DNA of 64,000 bases from Ruegeria_C sp041537925 (GTDB taxonomy: Bacteria > Pseudomonadota > Alphaproteobacteria > Rhodobacterales > Rhodobacteraceae), in assembly GCF_041537925.1 (NCBI RefSeq), contig NZ_JBGOSH010000018.1, forward strand, positions 1 through 64,000. Direction: 5' to 3'. The first letter of the stretch is position 1. Each line of letters starts with the position of its first letter. The translations under genes were made by a program, and so were the position numbers. This document shows, piece by piece, positions 9,378 through 18,508 of this stretch. A model generated the notes under the pieces. It was not told the DNA's origin and searched no databases. It saw nothing but the letters and a program-made list of their open reading frames with translations.

Positions 9378-10890
9378 ACCCTTGTCCAGCCATCCAGAGG
9401 CCCAGTTCCGCAGGCGTCATATCCCCTCGGCCAAAACCGGGTGAAAGCCACCCGTTGGCAATCACATGGATGATGTCGGACAAGGCCATGACCTCATCCA
9501 GATCTTCCGAGATCAGCAGGATCGCGGCGCCTCTGGCGCGGGCTTCCAGCAACTGGCCGTGCACATAATTGACCGCGCCGATATCCAGCCCGCGCACGGG
9601 TTGATTGGCCAGAATAACCTGCGGCGCGGCCTCAAGCACGCGGCCCAGGATCAGCTTTTGCATGTTGCCACCGGACAAAAGCCGGATCGGCGTGTCTGCG
9701 CCCGGACAGCGCACATCGTATTTCTTGATGATGGCCTCGGCAAAGGCCCGTGAACCGCGCCAGTTCAGCCAACCAGCCTTGCTGAACCCTGTTGAGCCGT
9801 AGCGCTCAAGAATTGCGTTTTCGGTCAGATCAAAATCCGCAATCGTCCCGGTTTTGTGTCGGTCTTCGGGGATGCGAGCGATGCCACTTTTCACCGCTTC
9901 TCGCGGGGTCCAGCGGTCGATCTCAGATCCGCCGATCTCGATCCGCCCTTCGGCGGGTTTCACTAGCCCCCCAACCACATCTGCGATCGCGGCTTGGCCA
10001 TTACCGGAGACGCCAGCCAGGCCGATGATTTGCCCGGCATGCAAAGACAGGGACACCGACTTGAGCCCCGGGGCGTTGCCGACATCCGGCGTTGCGACGC
10101 GATCCAGTTTCAATAAAACAGGCCCGGGATTCGATTGGGGTACCTCAGGTGGTGTCGCCTCCGCGCCCATCATCAGGGTCGCCAGCGCGTGTTTGTCAGT
10201 ATCGGCGGTGCGAACGCCGCCCGTTATCTTACCGTGCCGCAACACGACAACTCGGTCCGATATCGCCATAACCTCATGCAGTTTGTGCGAAATGAATATG
10301 ACCGACAAACCATCCGCGATGGCCAGCCGGAGGGTCGCGAACAAATCATCCGTTTCCTGCGGCGTCAGAACTGCGGTCGGCTCATCAAGAATAAGAATGC
10401 GCACGTCTCGGTAAAGCGCTTTGAGTATCTCGACCCTTTGCCGTTCACCCACCGTCAGCGCTCCGACACGGGCATCCGGTGACACAGCCAGGTGATACTT
10501 TTGAGACAGCGCCTTGATCCGGTCGCGGGCTGCCGATCGCCCCGCGCTGAGGCTCAGTAGTGAACTGACCCCAAGCGTGATGTTTTCCAGCACAGTCAGG
10601 TTGTCGGCCAGGGTGAAATGCTGGTGGACCATGCCCACACCCGCATCCAGCGCGGCGCGAGAGTTTCCTGGTGGCAGTGTTTTTCCGAACACCCGAACAG
10701 TGCCGCTGTCAGCCGTATATTGGCCAAAGAGGATGTTCATCAGAGTTGTTTTGCCTGCCCCGTTTTCACCGAGCAAGGCAACAACTTCGCCTTCGTTCAA
10801 CGAAAAGCTGACCGCATCATTCGCAGTCAGCGCGCCAAAGCGCTTGGTGATGGCGTCGAGGGTCAGCGCCTCAACAACAGAGGTGCCCAT
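9349..10890 (-). CDS. ABC transporter ATP-binding protein with two nucleotide-binding domains (YufO/NupO-like)
   Basis: A 513-residue protein with two fused ABC domains. Domain 1 has Walker A G-E-N-G-A-G-K-T-T, signature L-T-V-G-E-R-Q-R and Walker B I-L-I-L-D-E-P-T. Domain 2 has a degenerate P-loop (G-V-S-G-N-G-Q-A), signature L-L-S-G-G-N-M-Q-K and a Walker B in which Glu is replaced (L-A-N-Q-P). Such asymmetry is usual for the BMP/sugar class, where only one site hydrolyses ATP well. It powers the two downstream permeases. It follows the binding-protein gene after a few bases. Confidence 0.93.
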   Translation of the reverse strand: MGTSVVEALTLDAITKRFGALTANDAVSFSLNEGEVVALLGENGAGKTTLMNILFGQYTADSGTVRVFGKTLPPGNSRAALDAGVGMVHQHFTLADNLTVLENITLGVSSLLSLSAGRSAARDRIKALSQKYHLAVSPDARVGALTVGERQRVEILKALYRDVRILILDEPTAVLTPQETDDLFATLRLAIADGLSVIFISHKLHEVMAISDRVVVLRHGKITGGVRTADTDKHALATLMMGAEATPPEVPQSNPGPVLLKLDRVATPDVGNAPGLKSVSLSLHAGQIIGLAGVSGNGQAAIADVVGGLVKPAEGRIEIGGSEIDRWTPREAVKSGIARIPEDRHKTGTIADFDLTENAILERYGSTGFSKAGWLNWRGSRAFAEAIIKKYDVRCPGADTPIRLLSGGNMQKLILGRVLEAAPQVILANQPVRGLDIGAVNYVHGQLLEARARGAAILLISEDLDEVMALSDIIHVIANGWLSPGFGRGDMTPAELGLWMAGQGFENETAHAS

Positions 10891-10896
10891 GGGTGG

Positions 10897-11904
10897 TTAT
10901 GACGACGTCGGTTCGTCGTCGTTGATGGTCACAGTGAATTCGCCCGATTTGATGTCGGCCTCGCGTTGCTTGACAAGGTCAAGCGCTGGGGCAGGTACCT
11001 TGCCGTCGAATGTGCCCAAGGGTGCTAAGGATGTACCACCCTGGTTCATGAAGGAATAGATCCCGTAATCAGCGGCTGCAAAGCTTCCGGCCTGCACTTC
11101 GGCAATGGCCTTGTCCAGGGTCGGTTCAAAGTGCCAGATCGCCGAAGCGACCACGGTGTCAGGATATTCGGGCTGTGTGTCGATCACGTTGCCGATAGCA
11201 AGAATGCCCTTTTCCTTGGCGGCATCGGATACGCCGAAGCGTTCCGCATACAAGACATCTGCGCCGTTTTCGATCATCGCAAAGGCCGTTTCCTTGGCTT
11301 TTGGCGGATCAAACCAGCTTCCGATAAAGCTGACCTGGAAGGTGATATCGGGGTTCATCTCACGTGCACCGGCCATGAAGGCATGCATCAGGCGGTTCAC
11401 TTCCGGGATTGGAAAGCCGCCAACCATGCCGATATTGCCCGTCTCGGTCATGGACCCAGCAATGATACCGGACAAGTAAGAGGCGTCCTGGATATAGTTG
11501 TCGAAAACAGCAAAATTGGGCAGCGCCGAGTCTTCCTTGAAGCTTGAGCCCATCAGGAAGGCAACGTCGGGATACTCTGCGGCGACTTCCCGCGCCTCTT
11601 GTTCGGCGCCAAACACCTCGCCAATAATCAACTTGTTGCCAGCCTCGGCATATTCGCGGATCACCCGCGCGTAGTCTGTGTTGCTGACGTTCTCCGAGAA
11701 GCTATAGGAAATATCCCCGCGATCCTGTGCTGTCAGCGCGGCGTTGTGAATGCGGCTGACCCATTGCTGCTCGACGGGCACGGTATAGATCCCGGCGGTT
11801 TTGATCGGTTCTGCGGCAGCAACGCGACCAGCCCCAAGCAAAAGCGACGACGCTGCGGTCGTCATCAGAAATTGGCGGCGGTTGAGAAATAGTGATGTTT
11901 TCAT
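10897..11904 (-). CDS. BMP-family ABC transporter substrate-binding protein (Tat-exported)
   Basis: First gene of the importer operon. I chose the ATG at 11904, not the upstream one at 11940, because a GGGGAGGA ribosome site sits just before it and the protein then starts with a compact twin-arginine signal (N-R-R-Q-F-L followed by a hydrophobic stretch and A-x-A). The 335-residue product has basic membrane protein family features (A-G-I-Y-T-V-P-V-E near the mature start, F-L-M-G-S-S-F, G-N-I-G-M-V-G-G). BMP proteins bind nucleosides, purines or related rings in the periplasm. Export by Tat instead of Sec is noteworthy but not rare in this family. Confidence 0.88.
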   Translation of the reverse strand: MKTSLFLNRRQFLMTTAASSLLLGAGRVAAAEPIKTAGIYTVPVEQQWVSRIHNAALTAQDRGDISYSFSENVSNTDYARVIREYAEAGNKLIIGEVFGAEQEAREVAAEYPDVAFLMGSSFKEDSALPNFAVFDNYIQDASYLSGIIAGSMTETGNIGMVGGFPIPEVNRLMHAFMAGAREMNPDITFQVSFIGSWFDPPKAKETAFAMIENGADVLYAERFGVSDAAKEKGILAIGNVIDTQPEYPDTVVASAIWHFEPTLDKAIAEVQAGSFAAADYGIYSFMNQGGTSLAPLGTFDGKVPAPALDLVKQREADIKSGEFTVTINDDEPTSS

Positions 11905-12089
11905 GATGTCCTCCCCGTGGCAATTGACGTCAAGTAACACGTAATTTTATCATTTGGTCAAGAATTTTGAGAATGAGCGGGCCGCGACGGCCAGCACTTG
12001 CTTAGAAAATGACCTTAGGCTCAGGATTCATAACCAGAACATGACGATAGCAGCGAAAGCACAGGCTAACACGAAGACGCCCGTCAGAT
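11905..12089. other. Upstream region of the importer operon, with a truncated gene end against the IS6 element
   Basis: The region must hold the operon promoter, but no convincing -35/-10 pair was seen. On the minus strand the last 20 codons before the IS6 boundary (12028-12090) read as a hydrophobic tail ending G-V-F-V-L-A-C-A-F-A-A-I-V-M-F-W-L then stop. This looks like the C-terminal membrane helix of a gene cut by the IS6 insertion. The parent gene cannot be identified. Confidence 0.3.
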
Positions 12090-12914
12090 GGCTTTGTCGC
12101 AAACTTTGGTCGACATGTTGCACTTTTGCGCGGTTTGATCCACCTGGTGCTTGGTCTGTAACGCTATTTGGGAATGTCCGGTGATCGACTTCAATGGTGC
12201 ACACTACCCAAGATCTGTGATCCTGTTTGCGGTTTATTTCTACGTTCGCTATGGGGTCTCGTACCGCGACCTGGAAGAGATCATGGCCGAACGTGGTATG
12301 TCGGTTGATCATCCTACTCTGAACCGCTGGGTCGTGAAATATTCATCCGAGGCTGCTCGCGTGGCGCAGAAAAGGAAGGCCAATACGGCTGACTCTTGGC
12401 GTATGTATGAGACCATATTAAGGTCCTTGACGAATGGGTGTACCTGTATCGTGCCGTAGATCGCGACGGACAAACCCTTGATTTCATGCTTTCCGAGAAG
12501 CGCGCCACCAAGGCTGCAAAGAAATTCTTCGCCAATGCTTTGTGCACCAATGGCCTCCCGAAACGGATCACCATTGACAATAGCAGAAGCAACGCGGCCG
12601 GGATCAAGGAAGACAACAAGATATTCAAGCGATTGCAGATACCGGTTAAGATCGAAACCGTTCGCTCGAAGTACCTAAACAACATTATCGAGCAGGATCA
12701 CCGGTTCATCAAGCGGCTCACGAGGCCGATGCTCGGCGTCAAAAGCTTCAATGCCGCTGCCGCGACACTCGCTGGCATCGAAACGGCCAACATGATCCGC
12801 AATGGGCAGTTGGGATTTTCGACAGGCGGATTCCGTCAGTTTGCAGAGCTGGCTGGATATCTACACCCAATCAAAGCGTTAGCTTTGAACCACACCAGAG
12901 TTTGCGACAAAGCC
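12090..12914. mobile_element. IS6-family insertion sequence (inactive copy)
   Basis: An 825-bp element with inverted repeats: GGCTTTGTCGCAAACTTTGG at 12090 and, on the opposite strand at 12914, the same sequence with one change (position 17, T to C). Size and repeats fit the IS6/IS26 family. The eight bases on either side differ, so there is no target duplication. This is usual for IS6 copies left by cointegration or flanking deletion. Confidence 0.85.
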
Positions 12915-12944
12915 GCTGGTCCGCTACCTTGTAGTCCTTTCTAA
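12181..12944 (+). pseudogene. IS6-family transposase, frameshifted
   Basis: From a GTG at 12181 the frame reads the IS6 N-terminus (R-Y-G-V-S-Y-R-D-L-E-E-I-M-A-E-R-G and T-L-N-R-W-V-V-K-Y). After the codons for M-Y-E-T at about 12405-12416 it shifts by one base, and the rest (Y-L-Y-R-A-V-D-R-D-G, then N-N-I-I-E-Q-D-H) continues from 12438 in another frame. The first catalytic Asp of the M-D-E-T motif is also changed to Tyr. The second Asp (T-I-D-N) and the Glu remain. Two independent lesions make this copy inactive. Confidence 0.88.
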
Positions 12945-13071
12945 TGATAGCAAACGAGCCAACCTCACGCGGAGCACCTCCTATTTTTGGACAGAGAGGT
13001 GATCCATGCGAAGCGCAGGCGGTCTTGGATCAAATCACTCGCAGCGTCCAACTCAGCGCCATTTGGCGTCG

Positions 13072-13235
13072 TCAGACTGCGACGTCTTCATTCACAACCT
13101 CTGCAAGCGACTTGAAAAATTTGACCGCAAGTTTCTTGGCCGTTCTTTGGATCAGGCGGCTGCCGAGCTCTGCCAGTTTGCCGCCAATCTCGGTTTTCGC
13201 TTCATAGCGCAGGATCGTTGTTTCACCCTCAGACG
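13072..13235 (-). pseudogene. CoxG-like (carbon monoxide dehydrogenase subunit G) C-terminal stump
   Basis: Read on the minus strand from the IS5 boundary, the frame gives about 54 residues with G-E-G-E-T, Y-E-A-K, I-G-G-K-L-A-E-L-G-S-R-L-I and F-F-K-S-L-A-E-V-V, ending at a TGA at 13074-13072. This is the C-terminal pattern of the CoxG/SRPBCC family, whose members help mature or anchor molybdenum CO dehydrogenases. The N-terminal two thirds should lie where the IS5 element starts, but are not found on its far side, so insertion was accompanied by a deletion. Assignment is from motif memory. Confidence 0.6.
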
Positions 13236-14285
13236 GGCTTTGTTGCACAAATCACGCCGGGGATTCACTGTTTGAACCCAGAGTGATAACCGGGCGGTAT
13301 GAGCAGTTGGGCCCCAACGAAGTACAAGACCAGGAACTGGCCTTCGTACAACACAGCGTTGAAGCAGCGCGGATCGCTGTCGATTTGGTTTGACCCTGAG
13401 GTGATTTGGGTGCCGCCGCCGAGCGGCAAGCGCGGGCGCCAACAACAGTTCTGCGATGCCGCGATCCAGACTTGCCTGACAACGAAGGTGCTATTCGGGA
13501 TGCCATTGCGGCAAACGATTGGCTTCGTAGAGAGCCTCTTGCGGTTAGCCGGGCTGGACTGGGCCGCGCCCGATTACAGTACGCTTTGTCACCGCCAGAA
13601 GACACTGAACGTGAGCCTGCCATATCGTGGCGGTACCGGCCCGTTGAACCTGCTCATCGACAGCACAGGCATCAAAGCCGAAGGTGAAGGTGAGTGGAAC
13701 GCCCGCAAGCATGGTGGTCCTAAACGTCGCTTCTGGCGCAAGTTACATATCGGGATAAACGAGGAAACGCTGGAAATTCGCGCAGTAGAAGTCACGACGA
13801 GCAATGTCGGCGACGCCCCCATGCTTCCTGAACTGCTGGACCAAATCCCACCCGATCGAGTCATCGGATCGGTCACTGCTGATGGTGCCTATGACACACG
13901 CAAATGCCACGATGCGATTGCCGCGCGCGGCGCTCATGCCGTCATACCTCCGCGCAAGAACGCCAAACCGTGGAAGCCCACGAGCCCCGGTGCCATTGCT
14001 CGCAACGAGGCCGTCAACGCATCGCGATACCTGGGTCTTGCCACCTGGCGACGATGGTGCGGATACCACCGCCAGAGCCGTGTTGAGACCAAGATGAATT
14101 GCATCAAGCTTCTCGGCCAATCCCTGATGGCGAGAGACATTGATCGACAGGTCGCGGAAATCCAGGCCCGCGTCGCTGTGCTCAACAGCTACACAGCTCT
14201 TGGCATACCCGTCACAGAGCCCGTAGGATAAGTCCGTCCCGGGAAAGGGGAAGTGCGGTCAAACCCTGATTTGTGCAACGAAGCC
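13236..14285. mobile_element. IS5-family insertion sequence, type B (apparently intact)
   Basis: About 1050 bp bounded by GGCTTTGTTGCACAAATCA at 13236 and its near-perfect complement ending at 14285 (one mismatch in 19). It carries one intact transposase on the plus strand. A subterminal palindrome-like sequence at 13261-13279 precedes the gene. Solo or partial copies of this type are seen at 20109-20128 and 51690-51824. The left side truncates a CoxG gene, and the right side abuts the end of the dehydrogenase gene at 14298. Confidence 0.85.
13299..14231 (+). CDS. IS5-family transposase (type B, intact)
   Basis: A 310-residue DDE transposase. Catalytic residues appear as Asp in L-L-I-D-S-T-G-I-K-A, Asp in V-T-A-D-G-A-Y-D and Glu in Q-S-R-V-E-T-K. 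It is clearly different from the type A transposase at 4925, with only the IS5 family pattern shared. The ATG at 13299 comes soon after the subterminal palindrome. The frame is open and the terminal repeats are well kept, so the element may be mobile. Confidence 0.92.
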   Translation: MSSWAPTKYKTRNWPSYNTALKQRGSLSIWFDPEVIWVPPPSGKRGRQQQFCDAAIQTCLTTKVLFGMPLRQTIGFVESLLRLAGLDWAAPDYSTLCHRQKTLNVSLPYRGGTGPLNLLIDSTGIKAEGEGEWNARKHGGPKRRFWRKLHIGINEETLEIRAVEVTTSNVGDAPMLPELLDQIPPDRVIGSVTADGAYDTRKCHDAIAARGAHAVIPPRKNAKPWKPTSPGAIARNEAVNASRYLGLATWRRWCGYHRQSRVETKMNCIKLLGQSLMARDIDRQVAEIQARVAVLNSYTALGIPVTEPVG

Positions 14286-14297
14286 ATGTGCCCAGCG

Positions 14298-15170
14298 TTA
14301 ACGCTTGACAAAATAGTCGAAAATTTCCGGCACGTTGCCATCCCCAATGCCTGTGTCGACCGCGGCCTGTAAGTTGTGCGCAGTGCCTTCGGCAATCTCG
14401 GCCCGCGTGCCCATGTCTGCGGCCATCTTCAGAAAATACCCAAGATCCTTGTTGGCATTGTTGATCGAGAACCCAAGATCACTGACGCCATCCACCGCGT
14501 AATTCTTGCAAAAGCCCATGAATGGCGAATTGGATGGCCCAGCTGACATGATGTCGAATAGCTGTTGCTTGTTGATCCCCGCGCGATCAGCTACGGCAAA
14601 CGCCTGGCTCATTGTGCAAGCAGTGGTCATGCCCATGAAATTGTTGATGAGCTTGGTCACGTGGCCAGCACCCAGTTCGCCGAGATGAAACACATTTTCC
14701 CCCAGTACATCCAAGACAGGTTTCACCTTCTCAAAGGTGTCCATATCCCCTGCCGCCATGATGTTCAGTAAACCGTCCTTGGCGTGCGCGGGCGTGCGTC
14801 CCAGCGGTGCGTCAACCATACCGGCACCTTTGGCGGCCAAATCAGCGCCAATTTTTCGTGTGGACGCCGGGATGGATGTACCAAAGTCAATGACCACAGC
14901 ACCTTCTTTGATGCCTGCTAGGATGCCATCATCGCCATAGATCAGGCTTTCGACGACTTCCGATGTCGTTACGCAAAGCATCACGATATCGCTGCTCGCA
15001 GCAAGCTCTCGTGGCGTCTTAACCTCCACAGCGCCGCGGTTGACTGTGGCGGCCACTGCTTCCCTGTTGCGACCCATGACAACCAGATCGAACCCGTTGT
15101 TTTGCAGGCATTCTGCCATGTTGCCGCCCATGAGACCGAGGCCGATGAAACCGATGACGGGTTTTGTCAT
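14298..15170 (-). CDS. 3-hydroxyisobutyrate dehydrogenase / tartronate-semialdehyde reductase family oxidoreductase
   Basis: A 290-residue NAD(P)-dependent beta-hydroxyacid dehydrogenase. The dinucleotide-binding motif G-F-I-G-L-G-L-M-G is at residues 6-14. The family's substrate loop is present (D-A-P-L-G-R-T-P), as is the catalytic lysine in the helix G-A-G-H-V-T-K-L-I-N-N. It is the last gene of a minus-strand operon behind a TRAP transporter and an HbpS/GlcG-like protein, so it likely oxidises or reduces the imported hydroxy-acid or its semialdehyde. The exact substrate cannot be read from sequence. Its 3' end is only 12 bases from an IS5 insertion, so it escaped disruption narrowly. Confidence 0.87.
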   Translation of the reverse strand: MTKPVIGFIGLGLMGGNMAECLQNNGFDLVVMGRNREAVAATVNRGAVEVKTPRELAASSDIVMLCVTTSEVVESLIYGDDGILAGIKEGAVVIDFGTSIPASTRKIGADLAAKGAGMVDAPLGRTPAHAKDGLLNIMAAGDMDTFEKVKPVLDVLGENVFHLGELGAGHVTKLINNFMGMTTACTMSQAFAVADRAGINKQQLFDIMSAGPSNSPFMGFCKNYAVDGVSDLGFSINNANKDLGYFLKMAADMGTRAEIAEGTAHNLQAAVDTGIGDGNVPEIFDYFVKR

Positions 15171-15180
15171 ATCTGACTCC

Positions 15181-15615
15181 TTAAACTCTTTCTAATTGGA
15201 CTTCGCAAAGCGCCGTGACCGCTGCCTGCGCGACTACGAGATCTTGCGCTGGTGAGCCCGAGCTCACTCCGATCCCGCCGACAACCTGTCCGTCAACCGT
15301 CACAGGGAGGCCACCTGCAACGGTCACCATGCGCCCCCCCAACGATGAAGATATTCCATGTGCGGCCATACCCGGCTGATTAGCTTCACCAAGAGCGTCC
15401 GTACCTTTTTGGATGCCGGTTGCGGTGAAGCTCTTGTCGATGGCTAGGTTGATGCTGGTGATCTTGCCGCCGTCCATCCGCTCAAACGCGATGAGGTTGC
15501 CGCTTTCGTCTGTGACGGCAATACACATCGGCACGCCGATTTCCTGCGCTTTGGCTCGCGCTCCCGCGATCAACTTGCCCGCGTCATCGATGTCCAGGCG
15601 CTTTATTGTCAGCAT
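15181..15615 (-). CDS. HbpS/GlcG-family protein (heme-binding-protein fold)
   Basis: Starting at the ATG at 15615 (preceded by AAGGAG), the 144-residue product has the small alpha/beta HbpS/GlcG domain, with M-C-I-A-V-T-D-E-S-G-N-L-I-A-F-x-R-M-D-G at the N-terminus and G-G-L-P-V and G-G-I-G-V-S-S-G near the C-terminus. Members are often encoded beside glycolate, diol or hydroxy-acid catabolic genes, and some bind heme or cobalamin; the enzymatic role is unsettled. Here it lies between the TRAP permease and a hydroxyacid dehydrogenase. The longer start at 15645 would overlap the dctM-like gene and lacks a ribosome site. Confidence 0.82.
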   Translation of the reverse strand: MLTIKRLDIDDAGKLIAGARAKAQEIGVPMCIAVTDESGNLIAFERMDGGKITSINLAIDKSFTATGIQKGTDALGEANQPGMAAHGISSSLGGRMVTVAGGLPVTVDGQVVGGIGVSSGSPAQDLVVAQAAVTALCEVQLERV

Positions 15616-15634
15616 CGCCACATTCTCCTTTGAT

Positions 15635-16921
15635 TTACGGGCCAATGATCAGGTTCGGCAGCGTCAGTGAAATCGCCGGTACGAAAGTGATCAGCATGAG
15701 CGCTGCAAAAATTGCGAGGTAGAAAGGCCAAATTGTTTTGACCGCTTTCTCCATCGGTAGTTTCCCAACCGCACATCCCACAAAGAGACAGGTCCCTACC
15801 GGTGGCGTGCAAAGACCAAGACCTAGGTTCACCAAAAGGATCATACCGAACTGCAACGGGTCGATACCCAGCATGTTCATCACCGGCAGGAAGATCGGCG
15901 TGCAGATAAGGATCAGCGCGGCCATGTCCATGATCATCCCCAAAAGCAACAGGACGGCATTGATCATTAACAAGATCAGGATCGGGTTTTCTGTGATACC
16001 CAATAGAAATTCGACCGTTTTTGTCGGCACCCGGTTGAAGGTCAGCATATAGGCAAAAGCACCGGCACAGGCGATCAGGATCATCACCATAGAAGTTGTG
16101 CGCACCGAAGAGATAACGGCAGTTTTAAAGTTTTCCCAGGACAGGCTGCGATAGACAACAAGCGTCACGACAAAGGCATACATTGCCCCGAACGCGCCGG
16201 ATTCAGTCACCGTAAAGACGCCTGACAAGACCCCTCCGACAATGATCACGGCCGTCAATAAACCCGGAATCGAACCCACAAAAGCAATGGCAAGTGCGGT
16301 CCAACCTGGAAACTGCTCGGCCTGATAGCCGCGTTTGACCGCTACGACGTATGCTGCAATTGCAAGGCAGCAACACATAAGGACGCCGGGCACAACGCCA
16401 GCCAGAAACAGTTTTGAGATTGAAACAGCACCGCCTGTTGCAAGGGCAAAGATGATCATGTTGTGGCTGGGTGGGATGATGATCCCAGCAATTGATGACG
16501 TCACAGTGACGTTCACCGCATAGTCGGCATCATAACCTTTGTCTTTCATCACCGGGATCAGGATTGACCCAAGCGCCGAGATATCGGCAATTGCCGATCC
16601 GGAAATGCCACCAAACAACATGGACGAGAAGACATTGACGATACCAAGCCCACCGCGCACAGCGCCTACGGCGGCCTGTGCGAACCGAACCAACCGGATC
16701 GCGATACCACCGTGAAACATCAGCTCGCCCGCAAAGATGAAGAACGGGATCGCCATTAGGGAAAAGACGTTAATTCCCGATACGATACGCTGGAATCCAA
16801 CAAACAGCGGCAATCCTTCAAACCAAAAGGAAGCCAATGCAGCGATACCAAGGGCGTATGCCACTGGCGCGCCTATGATGACACATAGGGCAAAAACCCC
16901 CAACAGAATCATGAGTCCCAT
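15635..16921 (-). CDS. dctM: TRAP transporter large permease (DctM family)
   Basis: From the ATG at 16921, two bases after the dctQ stop, the gene encodes 428 residues, the usual DctM length; the longer open frame to 17110 just overlaps dctQ. It contains about a dozen hydrophobic segments and the family motifs F-S-L-M-A-I-P-F-F-I-F-A-G and G-G-I-S-G-S-A-I-A-D. It is the sodium-coupled translocation subunit of a tripartite transporter for organic acids, working with the small DctQ subunit and the periplasmic DctP protein encoded upstream. Confidence 0.94.
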   Translation of the reverse strand: MGLMILLGVFALCVIIGAPVAYALGIAALASFWFEGLPLFVGFQRIVSGINVFSLMAIPFFIFAGELMFHGGIAIRLVRFAQAAVGAVRGGLGIVNVFSSMLFGGISGSAIADISALGSILIPVMKDKGYDADYAVNVTVTSSIAGIIIPPSHNMIIFALATGGAVSISKLFLAGVVPGVLMCCCLAIAAYVVAVKRGYQAEQFPGWTALAIAFVGSIPGLLTAVIIVGGVLSGVFTVTESGAFGAMYAFVVTLVVYRSLSWENFKTAVISSVRTTSMVMILIACAGAFAYMLTFNRVPTKTVEFLLGITENPILILLMINAVLLLLGMIMDMAALILICTPIFLPVMNMLGIDPLQFGMILLVNLGLGLCTPPVGTCLFVGCAVGKLPMEKAVKTIWPFYLAIFAALMLITFVPAISLTLPNLIIGP

Positions 16922-16923
16922 GA

Positions 16924-17457
16924 CTATCCCTGATCTATGTTGTCTTGGCGTTCGTCTCTGCCCAGAAACAGGCGGATCAGATGGCCAGTGGAAAAAAGGA
17001 ACACCAACGCGCCACTGATTGTCAGAGGCAAGGAGCGCAAGCCCTCTGACCATTGGATGAGCGGGATCAGGGTGTTCCATTTGAATTTGGTTAACTCGAT
17101 TCCGTACCAAAACATCATGCCACCGAAACCTGCCATCAGGACATCAGAGACAACGACGAAAACCGTTCGCACAGAGGGTGGGACTATATTGCGGAACACG
17201 ACAACAGAGAGGTGCGTGTGATTGTGCACACCCGCAGCCGCGCCGAGGAACGCGATGACCATGACCAACAGAAGTGAAACCTGCTCGACCCAAGTGGGCG
17301 TGTTGTTCAGAACGTAGCGCCCGAATACCAGCCAGGCAAAGATCGCTGTCATAACGACAATGGCGACGCCAGACAGCAACATGCAAACACGTGCGAGCAG
17401 ATCAAGAATCCTGTCCATGTTGCGCATGGCGGCGGGTGGGGTATCCGGCTCTTGCAT
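16924..17457 (-). CDS. dctQ: TRAP transporter small permease (DctQ family)
   Basis: A 177-residue membrane protein with four hydrophobic segments and the DctQ hallmarks R-Y-V-L-N-N-T-P-T-W-V-E-Q and A-A-G-V-H-N-H-T-H-L. A strong GGAGGAAA site precedes the ATG at 17457. It lies between dctP and dctM in the usual order. A stem-loop in the 76-bp gap before it (17479-17508) probably lowers its expression relative to the binding protein. Confidence 0.92.
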   Translation of the reverse strand: MQEPDTPPAAMRNMDRILDLLARVCMLLSGVAIVVMTAIFAWLVFGRYVLNNTPTWVEQVSLLLVMVIAFLGAAAGVHNHTHLSVVVFRNIVPPSVRTVFVVVSDVLMAGFGGMMFWYGIELTKFKWNTLIPLIQWSEGLRSLPLTISGALVFLFSTGHLIRLFLGRDERQDNIDQG

Positions 17458-17478
17458 TGGGTTTCCTCCGAGACAAAA

Positions 17479-17508
17479 CGCCCGGCATCCAATTGGTGGA
17501 GCCGGGCG
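17479..17508 (-). promoter_or_regulatory. Stem-loop between dctP and dctQ
   Basis: An inverted repeat CGCCCGGC...GCCGGGCG with perfect 8-bp arms and a 14-base loop sits between the binding-protein stop and the dctQ ribosome site. There is no T-run, so it is probably an mRNA-stabilising or attenuating hairpin rather than a full terminator. That fits the usual excess of the periplasmic receptor over membrane subunits. Confidence 0.7.
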
Positions 17509-17533
17509 CTCAAAGCTGAACTGTTAAGACAAC

Positions 17534-18508
17534 TTATTCAGTGGCTTGCGCCATTTCTACCAACGCTTTCATGTCAGGATTTGCAGCCAAGTAGTCTGCA
17601 TAAACCGAATCCATTGCGGACTGGAATGGGCCTTTGTCGGCGATTTCGTTGACCGTGATGCCAGCCGCTTCAACATCTTTACGCGCTTGTTCAGAGCCAA
17701 TTGCCCAAAGCTCACGCTGAACCAATGCGGCTTCCTCTGCTGCACCGCGCACAGCGGCTTGCAATTCAGGAGACAGCGCATTGAATTTGGCCGTGTTCAC
17801 GCAGATGCACTCGGGGATAATCAGGTGCTCGGACAAAGAATAATTTGTGGTCACTTCATAGTGACCGACATTTTTGAACGAAGGGAAGTTGTTTTCCGCA
17901 CCATCAACAACGCCGGTTTTCAGCGCTTGTTGAACTTCGGAGAATGCCATTGGAGACGGGTTCCCGCCCATAGCTGAAATCATCGATGTATAAAGATCGT
18001 TGTTCATCACGCGGATTTTCAGACCTTCGACATCTGCGGGCGTGTTGATCGGCTTTTGGCTGTAGAAAGAGCGCGCACCGGCATCAAACCATGCCAGTGG
18101 CAGAACGCCTGCTTCACCCATTGCAGTTGAAACAACCTCACCGGCCTCGCCGTCCAGCACGCGGAACATGTGCGGCACACTTTTAAAGATGAAAGGAAGC
18201 GATACAAGGTTAGCTTCTTTTACCATTGGGCCAATGGGACCGAGGTTGAAGTTACCGACCTCGATTGCTCCGATACGAACCTGTTCAAGGGCATCCGGTT
18301 GGGAACCAAGAACACCACCGTGGAATACATCGACGGTAACTTCGCCGTCTGTAGCAGCGTCAACCAGTTCGGCAAACTTGTCCATCGCAGCCGTGTTGGG
18401 ATGGCCGTCGTTGTGGATGTTCCAGGCGCGCCAGTTGTCGGCTGAAGCTGAAGTTGCAATGAGTACCACAGCGGTTGCAGTCGCAAAGAACGATTTCGTG
18501 AAAGTCAT
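17534..18508 (-). CDS. dctP: TRAP transporter substrate-binding protein (DctP family)
   Basis: A 324-residue periplasmic protein with a clear Sec signal (hydrophobic core then S-A-S-A-D). It carries the DctP motifs V-F-H-G-G-V-L-G-S, an Arg in G-L-K-I-R-V-M-N-N that would grip the substrate carboxylate, and V-D-G-A-E-N-N-F-P-S. GGGAGGAG precedes the ATG. First gene of the operon. The substrate is predicted to be a small organic acid, probably a hydroxy-acid given the downstream dehydrogenase. Confidence 0.93.
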   Translation of the reverse strand: MTFTKSFFATATAVVLIATSASADNWRAWNIHNDGHPNTAAMDKFAELVDAATDGEVTVDVFHGGVLGSQPDALEQVRIGAIEVGNFNLGPIGPMVKEANLVSLPFIFKSVPHMFRVLDGEAGEVVSTAMGEAGVLPLAWFDAGARSFYSQKPINTPADVEGLKIRVMNNDLYTSMISAMGGNPSPMAFSEVQQALKTGVVDGAENNFPSFKNVGHYEVTTNYSLSEHLIIPECICVNTAKFNALSPELQAAVRGAAEEAALVQRELWAIGSEQARKDVEAAGITVNEIADKGPFQSAMDSVYADYLAANPDMKALVEMAQATE

